Source: a bacterium
Lineage (GTDB): Bacteria > Bipolaricaulota > Bipolaricaulia > UBA7950 > UBA9294
Direction of reading: 5' to 3'
DNA: 6,942 nucleotides
NCBI GenBank assembly: GCA_030671645.1
Contig: DAOVHV010000050.1
Coordinates: forward strand, 1-6,942
This document shows, piece after piece, positions 1-5,311 of the stretch. Positions within the stretch are counted from its first letter, which is position 1; each line of letters begins with the position of its first letter. The position numbers and the translations under genes were made by a program. The notes under the pieces were generated by a model. That model was given only the letters and a program-made list of their open reading frames with translations. It did not search any database and was not told the origin of the DNA.

Positions 1-395
1 AGAATGGCCAGCGTGCGTACCACCCCGTATCCGATGGCGAACAGCGTCGTCCCCACCAAGTGGGTGGGGCGAGACACCGGCGCCATGAACGTGTATTCGA
101 TGGTGCCTTCCCAGCGCTCCCAGGCAATCATCTCGGAGATGGCGTAGAAGATGACGGACAGATACTGCCAAATCAGGGCGCCCACGAGTAGGTACTTGAC
201 CACGGCCTGCGTGTCGATCTCCTGCCCCGTGATTGCGCTCATTCCGTTGCCGATGTAGGTGATGGCCAGCGCGTTGGTGAGCGAGTAGATGAGCCACACC
301 AACTCCCAGCCCCAGTAGCGCTTGATCAGGTTGATGTTGCGCTCGATGAATGCATAGGCGCCGCGCATTTCGCGAACTACGTCTCTCGATCTCAT
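1..395 (-). CDS. ABC-2 type transporter permease, N-terminal part (C-terminus beyond left edge)
   Basis: This is the membrane subunit of an ABC exporter and partner of the ATPase encoded just upstream. The 131 visible residues begin MRSRDVVREM. They show a short cytoplasmic head, then hydrophobic segments at about residues 31-49 (ELVWLIYSLTNALAITYIG), 68-90 and 113-131. Between the second and third lies EGTIEYTFMAPVSR (about 96-109), the loop typical of ABC-2 permeases (E-G-T-x-E followed by a hydrophobic-P-V-S-R stretch). The ATG overlaps the ATPase stop as ATGA, and an AAGGAGGT ribosome binding site (402-409) lies 6 nt upstream inside the ATPase gene, so the two are translationally coupled. 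The substrate cannot be read from the sequence; relatives export drugs, ions, lipids or polysaccharides. The family call is firm. The frame has no stop and simply leaves the window. Confidence 0.88.
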   Translation of the reverse strand, partial: MRSRDVVREMRGAYAFIERNINLIKRYWGWELVWLIYSLTNALAITYIGNGMSAITGQEIDTQAVVKYLLVGALIWQYLSVIFYAISEMIAWERWEGTIEYTFMAPVSRPTHLVGTTLFAIGYGVVRTLAI

Positions 396-1243
396 GCCCC
401 CACCTCCTTCTCGGCCTCGGCGTCTTCGAATGTATGTCCTGTCAGAGAAATGAACACGTCCTCCATGGTCGTCTTATCGCCGTTTTGGGACTGGACCATG
501 GCCTTCAACGCATCCGGTGTATCCAAGGCGACAAAGCTGCCATCATCGATGATAGCGATGCGGTCGCACAATCGATCGGCTTCCTCCATGTCGTGTGTGG
601 TCAGCAGTACGGTGGTGTCGTGAGTTTCCCGAATCTCGCATACGAACGCCTGTACGTCGCGCTTGGAATGCGGATCGAGCCCGGTGGTGGGTTCGTCCAG
701 CAGCAACAGGATGGGCGAGGTTAGAAAGCCTCTGGCCACCGCCACCTTCTGCTGCATGCCTCGTGACATATGCTCCATCGGTTGCCTGAACGTCGATTCC
801 TTCAACCCCAGGCGCTTCATGATCGCTCGCATCTTGGGGCGCGCCTCGGACGGTGGCATGCCGTACAGACGGGCCGCATACATCAAGTTCTCGATCGGTG
901 AAAACTTCTTGAAGAAAGCGGCATCGACCGACACGCGATTGATCAGCCGCTTGACGGCGTAGGTATCGTGCTCTACATCATGTCCGAAGATGCGCAACGT
1001 GCCCGAATCGGGCAGCAACAGCGTCGACGCCAACCGAATCAACGTTGACTTACCCGATCCATTGGGTCCGAGCACGCCGAACGCTTCACCCTTAGGGACC
1101 TGGAGATTGATATCCTTGAGGGCGACGACTTCTTCCTTCTTCGTGCGTATACGAATGCTGCGCTTACCCTCGGGACGCGGCAGGCGCTCCTTGCGAGTGA
1201 ACACTTTGCGCACGCGCTCGACTTCAAGTGCATACGTGCACAT
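392..1243 (-). CDS. ABC transporter ATP-binding protein (ABC-2 exporter type)
   Basis: This is the nucleotide-binding subunit that powers the ABC-2 permease encoded next to it; it acts on the cytoplasmic face of the membrane. The 283 residues show Walker A GPNGSGKST (59-67), a signature MSRGMQQK (159-166) of the S-R-G-M form common in ABC-2 exporters, Walker B LLLLDEP (179-185), D-loop GLD (188-190) and the switch histidine in TTHDMEEAD (H217). The Q-loop position reads INRVSVDAAFF (101-111), with Val106 where glutamine is usual. Residues 16-38 form a basic, Arg/Lys-rich insertion before the first core strand. The C-terminal MEDVFISLTG (260-269) is the usual tail of drug-exporter ATPases. I chose the ATG at 1243 because AAAGGAGA (1249-1256) sits 5 nt upstream; an upstream in-frame ATG at 1270 would place that site inside the gene. 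The gene follows a long structured leader. Confidence 0.93.
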   Translation of the reverse strand: MCTYALEVERVRKVFTRKERLPRPEGKRSIRIRTKKEEVVALKDINLQVPKGEAFGVLGPNGSGKSTLIRLASTLLLPDSGTLRIFGHDVEHDTYAVKRLINRVSVDAAFFKKFSPIENLMYAARLYGMPPSEARPKMRAIMKRLGLKESTFRQPMEHMSRGMQQKVAVARGFLTSPILLLLDEPTTGLDPHSKRDVQAFVCEIRETHDTTVLLTTHDMEEADRLCDRIAIIDDGSFVALDTPDALKAMVQSQNGDKTTMEDVFISLTGHTFEDAEAEKEVGA

Positions 1244-1294
1244 AACAATCTCCTTTAACTTTAGAAACAACTGATACTTACCGGCATTGGGAAC

Positions 1295-1315
1295 GGCAAT
1301 TCTTCGAATTGCTTG
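1295..1315. repeat. Short palindrome, copy A of a GGCAA...TTGCTT family
   Basis: GGCAATTC, loop TTC, GAATTGC then TTG. The stem is 7 bp (GCAATTC/GAATTGC). It shares the outer GGCAA and TTGCTT with the copies at 1324-1345 and 4079-4100. The stem base pair that differs changes on both arms (C-G to T-A), as expected for a conserved hairpin. In the exporter leader it forms one arm of a three-way junction. Confidence 0.6.
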
Positions 1316-1323
1316 TGGAGAAT

Positions 1324-1345
1324 GGCAACTCTGCGAGTTGCTTCG
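1324..1345. repeat. Short palindrome, copy B of a GGCAA...TTGCTT family
   Basis: GGCAACTC, loop TGC, GAGTTGC then TTCG, with a perfect 7-bp stem. It matches the 4079-4100 copy at 20 of 22 positions, and the two differences are partners in one base pair (T-A here, C-G there). It is nested inside a further 6-bp stem, GAGAAT (1318-1323) with ATTCTC (1346-1351). Confidence 0.65.
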
Positions 1346-1370
1346 ATTCTCTATCGTGGAGCCGTTCCTT

Positions 1371-1391
1371 GGCAGAACGTTCCGTTCTGCT
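1371..1391. repeat. Short palindrome, probable diverged copy D of the family
   Basis: GGCAGAACG, loop TTC, CGTTCTGC then T. The stem is 8 bp and perfect, with the same triloop style and the same GGCA start and TGCT end as the neighbouring copies, but a different stem core. It may belong to the same family or be an independent leader hairpin. Confidence 0.4.
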
Positions 1392-1488
1392 GTTTGGGCT
1401 GCGATCTACAGCATCGCGCAGACGCGAGTATCGCAGTAGAGACCGTGTCGGCTCATGTCCGACGGGTCAACGGTGGCCCGCGAGGGGC

Positions 1489-1515
1489 TTAGTAGGCAAA
1501 CATCCTAGTCATCAT
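1489..1515 (-). CDS. Putative 8-codon leader peptide of the ABC exporter operon
   Basis: A tiny ORF encodes MMTRMFAY followed by TAA. It has a strong ribosome binding site, GGAGGT (1521-1526), 5 nt before its ATG, and begins about 40 nt downstream of the predicted transcription start. A GC-rich hairpin (1476-1488) starts immediately after the stop codon, and several further hairpins lie between it and the ATPase gene about 245 nt away. Short peptides in this position regulate resistance and exporter genes elsewhere (erm, ABC-F and bmrCD-type attenuation), so ribosome stalling is a reasonable role. What is seen is the ORF, its binding site and its position; regulation is inferred. A chance ORF of eight codons is common, but one with a well-spaced GGAGGT just after a promoter is less so. 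Confidence 0.45.
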   Translation of the reverse strand: MMTRMFAY

Positions 1516-1561
1516 GTACAACCTCCCGAGAAGGCCCGGAAGGGCCGGTAGTAGATGGAAC

Positions 1562-1590
1562 AGAATATCGGACATCGGTGACAGATGCAA
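1562..1590 (-). promoter_or_regulatory. Predicted sigma-70-type promoter for the ABC exporter operon
   Basis: On the minus strand TTGCAT (1585-1590) and TATTCT (1562-1567) are separated by exactly 17 nt, close to the TTGACA/TATAAT consensus. Transcription would start near 1555-1556. The site lies downstream of the nitroreductase remnant and upstream of the leader ORF, where a promoter for the exporter genes is expected. A perfect 10-bp palindrome (1597-1606) sits 6 bp upstream of the -35 box and could bind a regulator. This is a pattern match only. Confidence 0.5.
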
Positions 1591-1596
1591 CATCCG

Positions 1597-1606
1597 TAGC
1601 TAGCTA
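1597..1606. repeat. 10-bp perfect palindrome upstream of the exporter promoter
   Basis: TAGCTAGCTA is self-complementary and lies just upstream of the predicted -35 element of the ABC exporter promoter. The position suits an activator or repressor site, but a 10-bp palindrome is short and could be chance. Confidence 0.2.
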
Positions 1607-1638
1607 TCTGGATCGGCTCTAATCCCGCCTGCTATAGA

Positions 1639-1803
1639 TCACTTACGCATTGTCACAGCGATAGGATTGGGGCGATTGATGGGATGTCCGAAGGCGACGA
1701 CGGCCATGGGATAAAGGGTTTCCTGAATGCCCAGTAGCTATTGCACCTTCGCTACGCGCTGAAAACAGGGATACAACAGCTCCTGCCAGACACCGCCTGG
1801 TGA
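1639..1803 (-). pseudogene. Remnant of a nitroreductase C-terminus
   Basis: The frame directly behind the adenosine-kinase stop reads GGVWQELLYPCFQRVAKVQ, a TAG stop (1738-1740), LLGIQETLYPMAVVAFGHP and INRPNPIAVTMRK, then TGA (1639-1641). This follows the C-terminal pattern of FMN-dependent nitroreductases: G-x-V-W...Y-P...R-V...V...L-L-G-x-x-E...P-x-A-x-x-x-x-G-(Y/H)-P. Only about 54 codons remain of a family normally about 170-200 residues long. The N-terminal FMN-binding part is missing, there is no plausible start, and the TAG falls inside a conserved helix. It is best read as the tail of a deleted gene. Stop readthrough or a sequencing error could remove the TAG but would not restore the missing front. 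Family assignment is from memory of the motif, without a search. Confidence 0.68.
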
Positions 1804-1809
1804 GTTCGA

Positions 1810-2292
1810 TTAGGCCTTGTATCCGAACTTTCGCAGCAGGTCCTTGCGCCAGGCGATGCCGTCTTCGTCTTCCACTCCCGATGGCGATGCGCCGTCTATG
1901 ACGCCGAGGATACCGCGGCCTTGTTCGGATTCGGCCACGATGACTTGGAGCGGATTGGCTGTCGCGCAGAAGATGCCGCACACCTCGGGCACACGCTGGA
2001 TGGAGTGGAGCACGTTGATGGGAAAGGCTTCCTTGAGAAACACAATAAACGAATGGCCGGCGCCGATGGCCTGTGCATTGCCAATGGCCAGCTTCTCCAG
2101 TCCCTCGTTGGTGCCCGAATGTCGCACCAGCGTGTGGCCGGAGGCTTCGCAAAAGGCGACGCCGAACTGAATGCCGGGGACCGTGTTGATCAGGGCTTCG
2201 TGGATGTCCTCGATCGTCTTGATGAAATGCGATTGCCCGAGGATCAGGTTCAATGCGTCGGGATTCTCGATTTGAACAAGCTTCAGTTCCAT
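1810..2292 (-). CDS. Adenosine-specific kinase (PF04008 family)
   Basis: This 160-residue protein matches the small adenosine-specific kinase family (formerly DUF355), which phosphorylates adenosine to AMP and is unrelated to ribokinase-type adenosine kinases. Visible family motifs are ILGQSHFIKT (17-26), VPGIQFGVAFCEASG (38-52), IGAGHSFIVF (76-85), PINVL (91-95), VPEVCGIFCATANP (101-114) and the glycine-rich ESEQGRGILGVIDG (121-134). Length equals the family norm, and both ends look intact. Its ATG follows the hisS TGA with no gap, and a purine-rich GGAAGGGG lies just upstream inside hisS, so it is the last gene of the rib-hisS operon. The protein is likely cytosolic. A link to HisRS or flavin chemistry is not shown by the sequence; recycling adenosine to AMP is the known activity. 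Confidence 0.87.
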   Translation of the reverse strand: MELKLVQIENPDALNLILGQSHFIKTIEDIHEALINTVPGIQFGVAFCEASGHTLVRHSGTNEGLEKLAIGNAQAIGAGHSFIVFLKEAFPINVLHSIQRVPEVCGIFCATANPLQVIVAESEQGRGILGVIDGASPSGVEDEDGIAWRKDLLRKFGYKA

Positions 2293-3558
2293 TCAGGCCC
2301 CTTCCCGCAAGAAGTTGACGACGGCATCTATCTCGAGAGAGATTTCGACTTCTTCGCCGGAATCCATCTGCTTGATCTTGCCGGTCTTCGACGCTGCCTC
2401 GTCTTCACCGATCACCAGCAAATGTCCTGCGTGCAGTTGATTGGCGAGCGTCAGTTGTTTACGTAGGCTGCGGTTGCGGTGGTCGATGTCCACAGATACG
2501 CCTACTTTGCGGAGACTCTCGGCCAGCACAAATGCGTAGCGTCGGCCTTCGGCGCCGAGTGTGGCCAGGAACAAGTCGAGGCCCTCTTCCACCAGCTTCA
2601 CGTCCGCGTGCTCCTGCAGGATGATGACCAATCGCTCGAACCCACCGGCGAATCCCAGTCCGGGCGTGGGAGGTCCCCCGAACGTCTCTACCAAGCCGTC
2701 GTAGCGGCCGCCTCCGAGCAGGGTATCTTGGGATCCCAGATCCACCGACATCAGCTCGAACACGGTGCGGGTGTAATAGTCGATGCCACGTACCAAACGG
2801 GGCTCGATTTCGTAGTCCAAGCCAAGCAGATCGAGCAAACCGCGCACCTCGGAGAAGTGATCGGCGCAGTCTTCGCAAAGGTGAGCGGCGCTTCCAGGCG
2901 CCGCTTCGATTGTGGCTTGACACTGTTTTTCTTTGCAGTCGAGGATGCGTAAAGGGTTTTCGTCAATGCGGCGATTACAGTCAGTGCACATGCGATCGAG
3001 CGAGGGTGAGAAATGCTGCCGCAGCAGGTCGCGGAACTTCTCGCGATCTTCTGAGCAGCCGATCGAATTCAAACGTAGCCGCAATCCACCGATTCCCAGT
3101 CGATCCATCATCGACCAAGCAAAGCTGATGACCTCGGCGTCGAGACTGGGATCGAGCGACCCTAAGGCTTCGATCCCAAATTGATGGAACTGTCGGCAGC
3201 GACCTTTTTGCGGCTTCTCGTACCGGAACATGGGGCCGATGTAGAACAGTTTTTGAAACGGCGCTTGCGTTTGCCACCCTTGATTGAGGTAGGCGCGAAC
3301 CACCGAGGCGGTACCCTCGGGACGAAGAGTGAGGCTTCGACCTTTCCGGTCAGGGAACGTGTACATCTCTTTGCCCACGATGTCGGTGGCTTCGCCCATG
3401 CCACGGGCGAACAGCTCCGTGTATTCCACAATCGGGAAGCGGATCTCACGGTAGTTGTAGCAGCGGGCGGTTTCGATCATGGCCCCTTCGGCCATCTTCC
3501 ACCACCCAGTCTCGTCGGGAAGGACGTCGTACATCCCGCGAATGCGCTCGTAGCTCAT
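2293..3558 (-). CDS. hisS: Histidyl-tRNA synthetase
   Basis: A class II aminoacyl-tRNA synthetase that charges tRNA-His with histidine using ATP in the cytosol. The 421 residues match the bacterial length. Seen are LRPEGTASVVRAY (78-90), motif 2 around FYIGPMFRYEKPQKGR (105-120) and RQFHQFGIEALG (122-133), the histidine-specific LVRGIDYYTRTVFEL (255-269), LGGGRYDGL (281-289) and motif 3 PGLGFAGGFERL (299-310). The C-terminal anticodon-binding domain runs from about 325 to 421 and includes HRNRSLRKQL (360-369). The Cys-rich insertion (C191, C194, C208, C213, C228, C231) is usual in bacterial HisRS. The ATG overlaps the ribH stop as ATGA, so translation is coupled. All key motifs are intact. 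Its place inside a riboflavin operon is less usual than the enzyme itself. Confidence 0.97.
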   Translation of the reverse strand: MSYERIRGMYDVLPDETGWWKMAEGAMIETARCYNYREIRFPIVEYTELFARGMGEATDIVGKEMYTFPDRKGRSLTLRPEGTASVVRAYLNQGWQTQAPFQKLFYIGPMFRYEKPQKGRCRQFHQFGIEALGSLDPSLDAEVISFAWSMMDRLGIGGLRLRLNSIGCSEDREKFRDLLRQHFSPSLDRMCTDCNRRIDENPLRILDCKEKQCQATIEAAPGSAAHLCEDCADHFSEVRGLLDLLGLDYEIEPRLVRGIDYYTRTVFELMSVDLGSQDTLLGGGRYDGLVETFGGPPTPGLGFAGGFERLVIILQEHADVKLVEEGLDLFLATLGAEGRRYAFVLAESLRKVGVSVDIDHRNRSLRKQLTLANQLHAGHLLVIGEDEAASKTGKIKQMDSGEEVEISLEIDAVVNFLREGA

Positions 3559-4022
3559 TGAATCTCGCGCAGGACGTTGACCATTTCGATCAGGCTCTCG
3601 GCTGCCTGAGCGCCCTTGTTGCCGGCCTTGGTGCCTGCACGTTCGATGGCTTGTTCCACGGTATCGGCGGTGATGACGCCGAACGCCACCGGAACCGGTA
3701 AATGAAGGTTGAGCGTGGCCAGCCCTTTGTTGACCTCGGCGGCGACGTACTCGAAATGCGGCGTCGCACCCCGGATAACGGCCGACAACGCAATGATGCC
3801 GTCGTAGCGCTCGGTTTCCGCCATTGCCTTGGCTGCCTTCGGAACTTCGAAGGCACCGGGAACGCGGCAGATGTCGATGGCAGCGTCCGCGACATTGGAG
3901 CGCGTGAGGTGATCCATCGCTCCCTCAAGCAGGCGTTCGGTGATCAGGTTGTTGAATCGGCTGACGACGATGCCGACACGTAGGTCTTTTCCGTCAAGTC
4001 TTCCCTCAAACACCTTTCCCAT
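3555..4022 (-). CDS. ribH: 6,7-dimethyl-8-ribityllumazine synthase
   Basis: Lumazine synthase joins 5-amino-6-ribitylamino-uracil with 3,4-dihydroxy-2-butanone 4-phosphate to give the substrate of riboflavin synthase. In many bacteria it assembles as pentamers or 60-subunit capsids. The 155-residue chain has the typical length and shows SRFN (21-24), VPGAFEVP (54-61), the catalytic loop AVIRGATPHFEYV (81-93) with His89, and FGVITADTVEQAIERAG (114-130) followed by the NKGAQAAESLIEM tail (135-147). The ATG has an AAGGAGG site (4031-4037) 8 nt upstream. The gene overlaps hisS by 4 bp and is separated from ribBA by an 89-bp gap holding a palindrome. I see no convincing promoter in that gap, so transcription probably reads through from ribBA. 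Confidence 0.97.
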   Translation of the reverse strand: MGKVFEGRLDGKDLRVGIVVSRFNNLITERLLEGAMDHLTRSNVADAAIDICRVPGAFEVPKAAKAMAETERYDGIIALSAVIRGATPHFEYVAAEVNKGLATLNLHLPVPVAFGVITADTVEQAIERAGTKAGNKGAQAAESLIEMVNVLREIQ

Positions 4023-4078
4023 GTTCCAACCCTCCTTTGCGCAGATCAGCGCGGCACTCCCTCAAGCATCCGGCAACC

Positions 4079-4100
4079 GGCAACCCTGCGGGTTGCTTCG
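4079..4100. repeat. Short palindrome, copy C, between ribBA and ribH
   Basis: GGCAACCC, loop TGC, GGGTTGC then TTCG, with a perfect 7-bp stem at 4080-4096. It starts about 12 nt after the ribBA stop and fills much of the 89-bp gap before ribH. A partial extra half-repeat (CGGCAAC, 4071-4077) lies on its left side. No U tract follows on the minus strand, so it is not an obvious terminator. It resembles a REP-like extragenic palindrome. In the rib transcript it could influence stability or processing. Confidence 0.6.
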
Positions 4101-4111
4101 GGCCGCCGCCA

Positions 4112-5311
4112 TTAGACACTCTTCAGCTTGTGGCCCAGTTTCTCTTTCTTGGTCTTCAAGTATTGACGATTGTACTCATTGGGCTGAGTCTCAATCGGGA
4201 TCTGCTCGGTGATGGTGAGGCCGTACCCGGAGATTCCGACGACTTTCTTGGGATTGTTCGTCATCAATCGGATCGATGTCAGCCCGAGGTCGCACAGAAT
4301 TTGCGCGCCGGTGCCGTAATCACGCAGGTCGGCGTCGAATCCCAGATACTCGTTGGCTTCCACCGTGTCCATACCCTGATCCTGAAGTTGGTAGGCGCAA
4401 ACTTTGTTCTTGAGCCCGATGCCGCGGCCCTCTTGCCGCATGTAGACAAGAACACCCCGTCCTTCTTCACCGATCATCTCCAACGCGTGTTGCAGTTGCC
4501 CGCCGCAATCGCAACGGAACGACCCGAATACATCACCGGTCAGACATTCCGAATGAACACGGACCAGTACGTTCTCTTTTCCCGTCACGTCCCCCTTGAC
4601 CAGCGCGACATGCTCGGCGTCATCGATCAGATCGATGTAGCTGACGATCCTGAAGTTGCCGAACTTGGTCGGTAATTCTGCTTCAGCCACCCTCTCAATC
4701 AAGCGTTCAGATCGTTTTCGATACTCGATGAGATCGGCGATACTGGCGATTGGCAAGCTGTGCTGCTTGGAGAATTCCTCCAGTTGGGGCACGCGCGCCA
4801 TCGTTCCGTCTTCATTGAGGATTTCGCAAAGAACAGCTGCCGGTTCGAGTCCGGCCAAGCGTGCCATGTCGACGGTGGCTTCGGTGTGACCGGCCCGGCG
4901 CAACACACCGCCTTTTCGTGCGACCAGCGGGAAGATGTGTCCGGGTCGGGCGAGATCCCCGGGTTTGGTGTTCTTGTCGATCAGCAGGCGGATTGTGAGA
5001 GCACGATCATGGGCTGAAATGCCCGTGCTGATGCCTTCCTTTGCATCAACCGTAACGGTGAAGCCCGTGCCGTGCAAAGCAGTGTTGTCCGAACACATAG
5101 GAGACAACCCGAGTTCGCGGGCACGGTCCTCGGTGATGGGCATGCAAACCATTCCCCGGCCGTAGGTCACCATGAAATTGACGGCTTCAGATGTCGTGTG
5201 CTCGGCCGCGATGACGAGATCGCCTTCGTTCTCACGGCTCTCGTCGTCCACGAGAATCAGCATCTCGCCGTTACGATATCGGCGCACGGCTTCTTCAATC
5301 GGAATGAACAA
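4112..5311 (-). CDS. ribBA: Bifunctional DHBP synthase / GTP cyclohydrolase II
   Basis: A fusion supplying both precursors of riboflavin: the N-terminal RibB half converts ribulose 5-phosphate to 3,4-dihydroxy-2-butanone 4-phosphate, and the C-terminal RibA half opens GTP to the first pyrimidine intermediate. RibB shows VDDESRENEGDLV (21-33), STGISAHDRA (95-104) and RAGHTEATVDMARLAG (139-154) with E163 downstream. RibA shows the zinc cysteines C256, C267 and C269 in SECLTGDVFGSFRCDCG (254-270), RQEGRGIGL (292-300) and LMTNNPKK (349-356). Both active sites look complete, and 399 residues is the normal fusion length. The start codon is TTG at 5311, giving MFIPIEEAV; no in-frame ATG exists before the conserved N-terminus, and AGAGGA lies about 9 nt upstream. 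It overlaps the end of ribE by 17 bp. Confidence 0.96.
   Translation of the reverse strand: MFIPIEEAVRRYRNGEMLILVDDESRENEGDLVIAAEHTTSEAVNFMVTYGRGMVCMPITEDRARELGLSPMCSDNTALHGTGFTVTVDAKEGISTGISAHDRALTIRLLIDKNTKPGDLARPGHIFPLVARKGGVLRRAGHTEATVDMARLAGLEPAAVLCEILNEDGTMARVPQLEEFSKQHSLPIASIADLIEYRKRSERLIERVAEAELPTKFGNFRIVSYIDLIDDAEHVALVKGDVTGKENVLVRVHSECLTGDVFGSFRCDCGGQLQHALEMIGEEGRGVLVYMRQEGRGIGLKNKVCAYQLQDQGMDTVEANEYLGFDADLRDYGTGAQILCDLGLTSIRLMTNNPKKVVGISGYGLTITEQIPIETQPNEYNRQYLKTKKEKLGHKLKSV

Larger units (their letters stand above)
1244..1556 (-). promoter_or_regulatory. Long structured 5' leader of the ABC exporter operon
   Basis: About 310 nt separate the predicted transcription start from the ATPase ATG, and nearly all of it can fold. 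In transcript order: a 5-bp hairpin with a 4-nt loop (1533-1546); the leader ORF; a hairpin right after its stop (1476-1488); an imperfect stem (1441-1468); a 7-bp stem pairing 1430-1436 with 1399-1405, which competes with an inner hairpin 1413-1417/1401-1405; an 8-bp hairpin (1372-1390); then a three-way junction closed by 1363-1368/1290-1295 with two hairpin arms. The last 45 nt before the ATG, including the ribosome binding site, look unstructured. No stem is followed by a clear U tract, so classical intrinsic termination is not obvious. I recognise no known riboswitch or T-box in it. Confidence 0.55.

Noticed and set aside
1244..1270. Longer ATPase start at 1270
   Set aside because: The clear AAAGGAGA site points to the ATG at 1243, and the extra nine residues are not part of the family's N-terminus.
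1413..1463. Second small leader ORF (16 codons from the ATG in the 1441-1468 stem loop)
   Set aside because: It has no ribosome binding site and starts within a predicted hairpin loop; it is probably chance.
1533..1546. GC-rich hairpin as an intrinsic terminator
   Set aside because: No T tract follows on either strand, and it lies just after the predicted exporter promoter.
1309..1551. Open frame of 80 codons on the plus strand opposite the exporter leader
   Set aside because: Composition is Arg/Ser-rich and unlike a protein family, and it runs through hairpins better explained as minus-strand leader structure.
1441..1560. FMN riboswitch or T-box, prompted by the CCCGCGAG string and the many hairpins
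   Set aside because: The conserved RFN blocks and the T-box sequence AGGGUGGNACCGCG are not present, and the downstream genes do not fit these regulators.
1765..1803. Terminator for the rib-hisS-kinase operon just after the kinase stop
   Set aside because: Only 4-bp stems can be formed and the short TTTT is not adjacent to a stable hairpin, so the operon end is unresolved.
1643..2152. 169-codon minus-strand frame across the adenosine-kinase gene and the region after it
   Set aside because: It is a shadow of the well-supported kinase in another frame; its Arg/His-rich translation matches no family I know.
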